Part shown: positions 54,749 to 59,323 of the stretch, one piece after another
Layout of the letters: each line of letters opens with the position of its first letter
Numbering within the stretch: position 1 is the first letter of the stretch
Origin: Afifellaceae bacterium
GTDB lineage: Bacteria > Pseudomonadota > Alphaproteobacteria > Rhizobiales > Afifellaceae
NCBI GenBank assembly: GCA_028281235.1
Contig: JANQKG010000019.1
Span: 1 to 59,323 of the forward strand
Direction of reading: 5' to 3'
DNA length: 59,323 bases
Program-made: the position numbers and the translations under genes
The notes under the pieces: generated by a model
Databases searched by the model: none
Told to the model about the DNA's origin: nothing
Seen by the model: only the letters and a program-made list of their open reading frames with translations

Positions 54749-55657
54749 CTAAACGGTGTGCCAGTTCTTCAGTCGCTGTAGAATCGTCCAATCACCGGCT
54801 TCAATCAGCGCATCCGCGCCGAATTGCGACACGGCAAACGATGCTGCGACGCTTGCCGCCCGGCCGGCGGCCATGAGCATCTCAGGTTCACCGCTGTTCT
54901 TGAGAAGACGGGCCACGAACGCCCCGCAGAAACTGTCCCCAGCGCCCGTCGTGTCAACCACCTCGCTCCCGACATATGCCGGCACGCGAACTTCTCTGTC
55001 GTTCGGCCGATCGTAGATAAGCGCGCCGTCTTCGCCCAGCTTGATGACGACGATCTCTGGTCCGAGATCGGCCATCGTTCGCGCGGCAGCGCTCCAGTCC
55101 CTTGAGCCTGAGAGCTGCACGACCTCCGCTTCGCTCGGCATGAAGACATCGACAGAAGCAATCAACTGTCGCAGCCGATCTTCATTGCCTTGGATGTAGT
55201 CCTCCTGGGGATCAAGCGCGATCAGGGCCGAGGTGTTCTGCCTCAGATAGCGAACCATCCGCTCCTGTGCTGAAAGCGTCATCGCCAGCACCAAATATGC
55301 GCGAGCATCGAGCAGGTCCGCAGGCAGGTCTTCAGGAAAAGGAGAGAGAAGATCGAACTCCGATTCCGAGAAGTAAGGCGTCCACCGGCGTGAGCCATCG
55401 CGGAAATATTCGACACGATTGCGCAGGCTTGGAATAGTCCGCTTCGGCTGGCGGTCAAGGCGAATGCCGATGTCGCGCAGTCGGGCAAGAAGCTCCGGCG
55501 ACAGGTCACAGCCAAGGGGGGCAATCATGTCCGTGTCGGCAAACGGACGCGCCGCCAGCGTGGCATAGAGCGCATCGCCGCCGGTGCAGCCGGTTCTTTC
55601 GCTGCCATCGGGCAGCACGATGTCGTCAATGGTGAGATTCCCCAGGCAGACCAGCAT
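54749..55657 (-). CDS. PfkB-family sugar kinase (FrlD/FraD-like)
   Basis: A 302-residue ribokinase-fold enzyme: LVCLGNLTIDDIVLPDGSER, TGGDALYATLAARPFADTDM, VDVFMPSEAEVVQLSGS, IVVIKLGEDGALIYD and the signature VDTTGAGDSFCGAFVARLL with the catalytic Asp. It starts immediately after the stop of the SIS-domain gene, so the two are one operon. Position beside a SIS deglycase and an amino-acid-type ABC transporter suggests it phosphorylates a fructosyl-amino acid or the sugar released from it. Substrate assignment is inference; the family is firm. Confidence 0.92.
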   Translation of the reverse strand: MLVCLGNLTIDDIVLPDGSERTGCTGGDALYATLAARPFADTDMIAPLGCDLSPELLARLRDIGIRLDRQPKRTIPSLRNRVEYFRDGSRRWTPYFSESEFDLLSPFPEDLPADLLDARAYLVLAMTLSAQERMVRYLRQNTSALIALDPQEDYIQGNEDRLRQLIASVDVFMPSEAEVVQLSGSRDWSAAARTMADLGPEIVVIKLGEDGALIYDRPNDREVRVPAYVGSEVVDTTGAGDSFCGAFVARLLKNSGEPEMLMAAGRAASVAASFAVSQFGADALIEAGDWTILQRLKNWHTV

Positions 55658-56845
55658 CTACCGGCCGCTCTCAGCGCTTCCCAACTCGGCGCGCCGGAAC
55701 TGCGCCATCGCGTGATGATAGGCGAAAAGCTGCACCGGTATGGTGTAGACGAGCGGTGACAGCGCCTCCTGCACGGCCGGCAACGGCAGCACGTGTTCGC
55801 AGTAAGGGTCCAATATGCTCTGGCCGTCCGAAACGATGCCGACAAGCCGCCCGCCCCAATGGCGGGCTTGGATGGCCGTATCGTGGGCCCGAGCGATGGA
55901 GGGACCGTCCGGGGCGACGATGAACAATGGCTCGCCCCTCTTCTGCGTGTTGTAGTGGTGGAACTCCTCCAGTGAAACGGTCATTGCATGGCTCGGCGAG
56001 CATTCCTTCACTTTTGCGGCTCCGAACATCGCCGAAGCGAGCGCCGGACCTGACGCGCTGAACGTGAACATGCTGGCGTCGACGAACTTCTCACCGATCT
56101 CCGCGATCTCGCTGTCATGGATATCGATTACCTCGGCCATCATGTCCGGAATCAAATCGAGCCCTTCCTGATAGCACGTTGCGAGCGGCGATTGACGCGC
56201 GCGTCCAACGAGAATGGCGAGCTGCGCCATAAGCGCCAGGGCAGCCGTGCTCGCTTGCGTCGGCCATCCCTTGCGTTCTGCATGAATCAGAAGGCTCTTG
56301 TCGGTCCGGGACATGATCGCCGATCCGGGCGTGTTGGAAAGCCCAAGGGTCGGCGCGCCCATTGCGCGGGCTATAAGCATCGCTTCGACAGTGCGGGTGG
56401 TCGATCCACTCGAACTCAACCCGATGACGGCGGAATTCGGTCCCAGGCTCTTGTTATAGTAATAGGCGAGGTCAAGCGCCTCCACGGGCTCGCAGGGCAC
56501 ACCTGTCAAGGTCTCGAGAAGCAGCCGCACAGCAACATGGACCGCAAGTGAATCTCCGCAGCCCGTCAGGTAGATACGGTCAATGGAAAGCGATGCCAAC
56601 CATGCGGCGGCGTCTTCTATCGCGCCTCGCTCCGTGTCCAGCGTCGAGCGAATGCAATCCGGCTGCTCCTTGATCTCCTGAAATGTCAGTTCCACCCGGC
56701 GCCTCCGCTTGGCATCAAGCGGATCGTCGGTGGGAAGGTTCGACATGAGTTCAAGCTCATCTCGAAAGAGCTCTTCGATCAACTCCTTGGCCGGCCCGTC
56801 CAGCGGAGAGCCCGTTTCGAGCAGCGGCGTGCGAAATCTTTCCAT
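55658..56845 (-). CDS. SIS-domain sugar isomerase/deglycase (FrlB/FraB-like)
   Basis: ATG 56843-56845 was chosen for CAGGAAAAG upstream; a TTG at 56860 is less likely. The 395-residue protein has two SIS domains like the isomerase half of GlmS. The linker FQEIKEQPDCIRSTLDTERG is the conserved lead-in, SIS 1 has IYLTGCGDSLAVHVAVRLLL and VIGLSSSGSTTRTVEAMLIA, and SIS 2 has FTFSASGPALASAMFGAAKV and SLEEFHHYNTQKRGEPLFIV. FrlB and FraB, which split phosphorylated Amadori compounds, have this length and context. The kinase gene follows directly and a DeoR regulator is divergent. Confidence 0.85.
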   Translation of the reverse strand: MERFRTPLLETGSPLDGPAKELIEELFRDELELMSNLPTDDPLDAKRRRRVELTFQEIKEQPDCIRSTLDTERGAIEDAAAWLASLSIDRIYLTGCGDSLAVHVAVRLLLETLTGVPCEPVEALDLAYYYNKSLGPNSAVIGLSSSGSTTRTVEAMLIARAMGAPTLGLSNTPGSAIMSRTDKSLLIHAERKGWPTQASTAALALMAQLAILVGRARQSPLATCYQEGLDLIPDMMAEVIDIHDSEIAEIGEKFVDASMFTFSASGPALASAMFGAAKVKECSPSHAMTVSLEEFHHYNTQKRGEPLFIVAPDGPSIARAHDTAIQARHWGGRLVGIVSDGQSILDPYCEHVLPLPAVQEALSPLVYTIPVQLFAYHHAMAQFRRAELGSAESGR

Positions 56846-57047
56846 TGGCTTTTCCTGCAATCAGAGTTGACGATACGACTTCAGCCGGGCGGCCCTCCGC
56901 CGAGGCAATTGCGAAGGACCGCAGCCGATGTAGACTTCATCGATCGTTGGGTTTGCCCGGCCCGCGCCGCCGACGCTCTCCGTCAATCACCATGCCTGCG
57001 CAAACCGGAACGCAATGGTGAATGTCCGAACAGGATTTCTTTAGCAT

Positions 57048-57821
57048 ATGCCATCATTGAAAGCCACCGAAAGACATCAGACCATCCTGAGCCAATTGCA
57101 GCAGGACGGCCGAATTGAGATCGACGCGTTGGTTCACAAGCTCGGTGTTTCCGCAGTGACTGTCCGTCAGGATCTTGCGCACCTGGAGCAAAGCCAATTG
57201 CTGCGCCGCATCCGCGGCGGTGCCATCGCCGTATATCCCAGTCGCTTCGAAAGACCGGTGGACATCAACGCTTCGCTCCAGGCCTCCGAGAAAACGGCGA
57301 TCGCGACCGTGGCGGCTGAGATGATTAACGATCGCGAGACAGTGATCATGAGCAGTGGCTCAACCGTGGAGGCGCTCGCCCGACAACTGCCCCTGGCGCT
57401 TCGGGACATCGTTGTCGCAACGAATTCATTAAATGTGGCCAACCTGTTAGATGGTCATCCCGGCGTGACCATAATCGTAACGGGGGGCACGCTGCGAACA
57501 GGTGTTTACTCACTGGCCGCGCCCCTTGGCGACATCCTGCTCTCGCACGTCAATGCCGATATCGCCTTCCTCGGCTGTGCCGGGGTTGATCCGCAGAAGG
57601 GCTTCACCAATAGCAACTGGCAGGACGCGGATGTCGCCAAGACCATGATGAGGTCGGCAAAAAGGGCCATGTTTCTGGCAGATCATTCGAAGCTGAAACA
57701 TATAGCCTCGGCCCATATTGCCGGCCTCAGCGAAGCCGACACGCTCGTCACAGACGGCAAGGCACCGCAAGACACTGTTAAATTGCTCCGCCAATCCGGC
57801 CTAAACGTCATCACTGCTTGA
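57048..57821 (+). CDS. DeoR-family transcriptional regulator
   Basis: A 257-residue sugar-phosphate-responsive repressor. The N-terminal helix-turn-helix reads ERHQTILSQLQQDGRIEIDA, KLGVSAVTVRQDLAHLEQSQ and LLRRIRGGAIAVYP. The effector domain has MSSGSTVEALARQLP, VTGGTLRTGVYSLAAPL and FLGCAGVDPQKGFTNSNWQD ADVAK, the usual DeoR ligand site. It is divergent from the SIS-PfkB operon and upstream of the amino-acid-type transporter, so it probably controls both. The 187-base divergent interval (56861-57047) should hold its operator, but no clear palindrome was found. Confidence 0.92.
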   Translation: MPSLKATERHQTILSQLQQDGRIEIDALVHKLGVSAVTVRQDLAHLEQSQLLRRIRGGAIAVYPSRFERPVDINASLQASEKTAIATVAAEMINDRETVIMSSGSTVEALARQLPLALRDIVVATNSLNVANLLDGHPGVTIIVTGGTLRTGVYSLAAPLGDILLSHVNADIAFLGCAGVDPQKGFTNSNWQDADVAKTMMRSAKRAMFLADHSKLKHIASAHIAGLSEADTLVTDGKAPQDTVKLLRQSGLNVITA

Positions 57822-58193
57822 CGTTCCGACAGAAATTGAAAGGAAAACGAAAGAGGTGCCGCGGAGATAAGGCGCACCGCTGCGAGTAGGGCACGCCAAC
57901 GCCCTGATGCACCAACGCGCTGATCAATTCGAAGAAAATTGAAGGCACGATCCGTAGTTGTCCGAGCGGCTCACAGATTTCATATAATCCATATTTTTCA
58001 AATACTAAAGAGGCTTCTCGTTGCTCCTTATGGACGTGTGGAGGTGTTGCTGCGCCTTTCGCATTCTTTTGTTTGAAAGGAAACTGAGGACTGGATATTG
58101 CGAACTTTAAAGATTTGTGATCGCGTGGACTTCTCTGACAAAGCACCGGCCTCGCGACCCGATCGCGGTGGTTCGGAAATGGAGGAGTTCGAC
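57822..58193. other. Intergenic region with promoter of the amino-acid-type ABC operon
   Basis: A 372-base gap of lower GC content. A minus-strand frame crosses it, but it has no ribosome site and no protein-like features. No terminator or clear operator stands out. A GGAGGAG ribosome site for the next gene lies at about 58181. The -10/-35 elements could not be fixed. Confidence 0.45.
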
Positions 58194-59048
58194 ATGTTCA
58201 AAGTGCTGTTCGCGGCGGTTGCTGCGGCTCTTGTCGGTTATCTTGTTCCCGGCCAATCGGTGGCCCAGGATAAACCGCAATTAGAAGGGCAGCTTCTGCC
58301 GGAATACACCGCACCTGAAGACGGACTTGTCGCCAGGATCAAGGAGCGCGGCAAGCTGGTGAACGGTGGGGAAGCCCAAAATCCGCCCTTCGAATATATC
58401 GAAGACGGCGAGTTCAAAGGATTCGACATCGATCTGTCGAACATGTTCGGGGAGTATCTCGGTGTCGAGGTGGAGTTTCTGGACACCGCCTGGTCGGGTG
58501 TCATCCCTTCGCTTTATACGAACAAGTTCGACCTGATCTGGTCGGCCATGACGATCACCGAACCTCGCAAAGAGGCGGTCAACTTCTCGATGCCTTATGC
58601 GAGTGACCAGGTTGAGTTCATCGTTCGTGCCGGCGATGACCGCGTCAAGGAGATCGCCGATCTGAATGGCCTCGTTCTCGGCACACAGCTCAATTCAGCC
58701 GCCGAGTTCCAGGCCAAGCAATTGATCGAAGAGCATGACCTCGACATCGAGCTGAAGTCGTTTGATAGTTTTCAAGGGGCGTATCTCGACCTGAGAAACG
58801 GCAATGCGGATGTCGTAACAAGCACCCAGTTGAACAACCGCGTGCTGTTCGAAGCCAACGAGGGCGTTTTCGAGGTTGCGCTGAAGCTGCCGATCTACAA
58901 CTATGTTGGCGTGGCGATCCGCAAGCAGGACGAGGATCTTCTGAATGAGGTCAACACCTTCCTCCAGAAGGTGAAGGACAATGGCGAACTGGCCAAGCTG
59001 CAAGAACAATGGTTTGGATATTCCATGGACTTGCCGAGCGGCAGTTAG
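58194..59048 (+). CDS. Polar-amino-acid-type ABC binding protein (SBP family 3)
   Basis: ATG 58194 follows GGAGGAGTTCGAC; the longer frame starts in non-coding sequence. The 284-residue protein has a Sec signal (FKVLFAAVAAALVGYLVPGQ, cut near SVAQ). The mature fold is SBP_bac_3: LVARIKERGKLVNGGEAQNP, PFEYIEDGEFKGFDIDLSNM, VEFLDTAWSGVIPSLYTNKF DLIWSAMTITEPR and a C-terminal LNEVNTFLQKVKDNGELAKL. The ligand is an amino acid or derivative; in this context a fructosyl-amino acid is likely. The permease begins 13 bases after its stop without a hairpin. Confidence 0.93.
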   Translation: MFKVLFAAVAAALVGYLVPGQSVAQDKPQLEGQLLPEYTAPEDGLVARIKERGKLVNGGEAQNPPFEYIEDGEFKGFDIDLSNMFGEYLGVEVEFLDTAWSGVIPSLYTNKFDLIWSAMTITEPRKEAVNFSMPYASDQVEFIVRAGDDRVKEIADLNGLVLGTQLNSAAEFQAKQLIEEHDLDIELKSFDSFQGAYLDLRNGNADVVTSTQLNNRVLFEANEGVFEVALKLPIYNYVGVAIRKQDEDLLNEVNTFLQKVKDNGELAKLQEQWFGYSMDLPSGS

Positions 59049-59061
59049 GTTTGGGGTCGCG

Positions 59062-59323
59062 TGTTCGGATTTGACTTCGGTCTCATCGTCGACCGGTTGC
59101 CCGAGTTCTGGGCTGGAACTCGGGCAACGATTTTTTACTCGGTAACTTCGCTCGTCGTCGCAACGATACTGGGACTTAGTGTTGCGCTGGCGCGGATATC
59201 TCCGATTGCTCCGCTGCGCTGGTTCGCGCGCGGCTATACGGATTTCGTTCGTGGCACGCCGGCGCTTGTGCAGATATTCTTTGTCTATTTCGGGTTCCCC
59301 GCATTCGGACTGAACCTTTCAGC
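59062..59323 (+). CDS. Polar-amino-acid-type ABC permease (N-terminal part, runs off window)
   Basis: From GTG 59062 the frame is open to the window end (87 codons). It reads LPEFWAGTRATIFYSVTSLV, then ATILGLSVALARISPIAPLR and DFVRGTPALVQIFFVYFGFP, the standard first half of HisM/GlnP-type permeases with the FVRGTPxLVQ(I/L) motif. At least two membrane segments are seen. It pairs with the binding protein directly upstream; a second permease and an ATPase probably follow outside the window. Confidence 0.9.

Noticed and set aside
57811-58146. A 111-codon minus-strand frame between the DeoR and binding-protein genes
   Set aside because: No ribosome site, unlike composition, and it overlaps the DeoR 3' end. 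Treated as non-coding.

Overview
The window reads as a chromosomal segment of a GC-rich alphaproteobacterium, most likely a member of the Hyphomicrobiales (Rhizobiales). The reasons are codon usage, the rhizobial style of several ABC transporter operons, Zur boxes of the alphaproteobacterial type, a SahR-like box before metH, and intergenic palindromic repeats ending in GCTCTAG. Both ends are cut inside genes: an ACR3-type permease on the left and an amino-acid ABC permease on the right. No rRNA, tRNA, CRISPR array or phage block is visible.

Layout. (1) 1-6.9 kb is a zinc-starvation (Zur) island. Two Zur-type palindromes flank zur itself, a COG0523 metallochaperone GTPase with a His-rich loop, an FAD oxidoreductase with a Cys-rich tail, and folE-hisI. 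It also holds broken genes: a frameshifted ribD, a relic of a cysteinyl-tRNA synthetase and a truncated second COG0523 gene. All four accessory enzymes (FolE, HisI, RibD, CysRS) belong to zinc-dependent families. An IS481 fragment sits beside ribD. (2) 6.9-10.7 kb carries metH behind a SahR-like palindrome. (3) 10.9-23.1 kb follows an IS3 relic: a LacI-controlled glycan locus with a peptide-type (Dpp/Opp) ABC transporter and two unusual cytoplasmic glycoside hydrolases. (4) 23.1-25 kb holds three small or unknown genes and another transposase relic. (5) 25.1-31.8 kb is a sugar operon whose first gene is a one-piece fusion of a GntR/FCD regulator with an HSL-type esterase. Substrate-binding protein, two permeases, a TIM-barrel epimerase and a Gfo/Idh/MocA dehydrogenase follow; no ATPase gene is present. 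(6) 32.1-39.7 kb has an RpiR regulator divergent from a complete MalEFGK-type transporter operon ending in transketolase. (7) 40.2-53.4 kb is an IclR-centred cluster: a nitrilase-superfamily amidase, an Rbs-type transporter, an aldo/keto reductase, then EtfB-EtfA-membrane Fe-S oxidoreductase on the minus strand and a GMC dehydrogenase with its small subunit on the plus strand. The two promoter regions share the same operator-like repeats. (8) 53.4-54.7 kb is a decayed junction of a TRAP permease and an enolase-superfamily dehydratase. (9) 54.7-59.3 kb has a PfkB kinase, a SIS-domain deglycase/isomerase, a DeoR regulator and a polar-amino-acid-type transporter, an arrangement that points to Amadori-compound (fructosyl-amino-acid) catabolism.

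How it works together. Most of the window is accessory catabolism: five separate uptake systems, each next to its own regulator (LacI, GntR-esterase, RpiR, IclR, DeoR) and its own enzymes. All four sugar or oligosaccharide operons carry a strong hairpin directly after the binding-protein gene, which would favour making more binding protein than membrane subunits. The most novel items are the regulator-esterase fusion, the IclR-linked amidase/GMC/ETF pathway and the Zur island of zinc-enzyme paralogues. All functions are inferred from reading the sequence; no database search was run.
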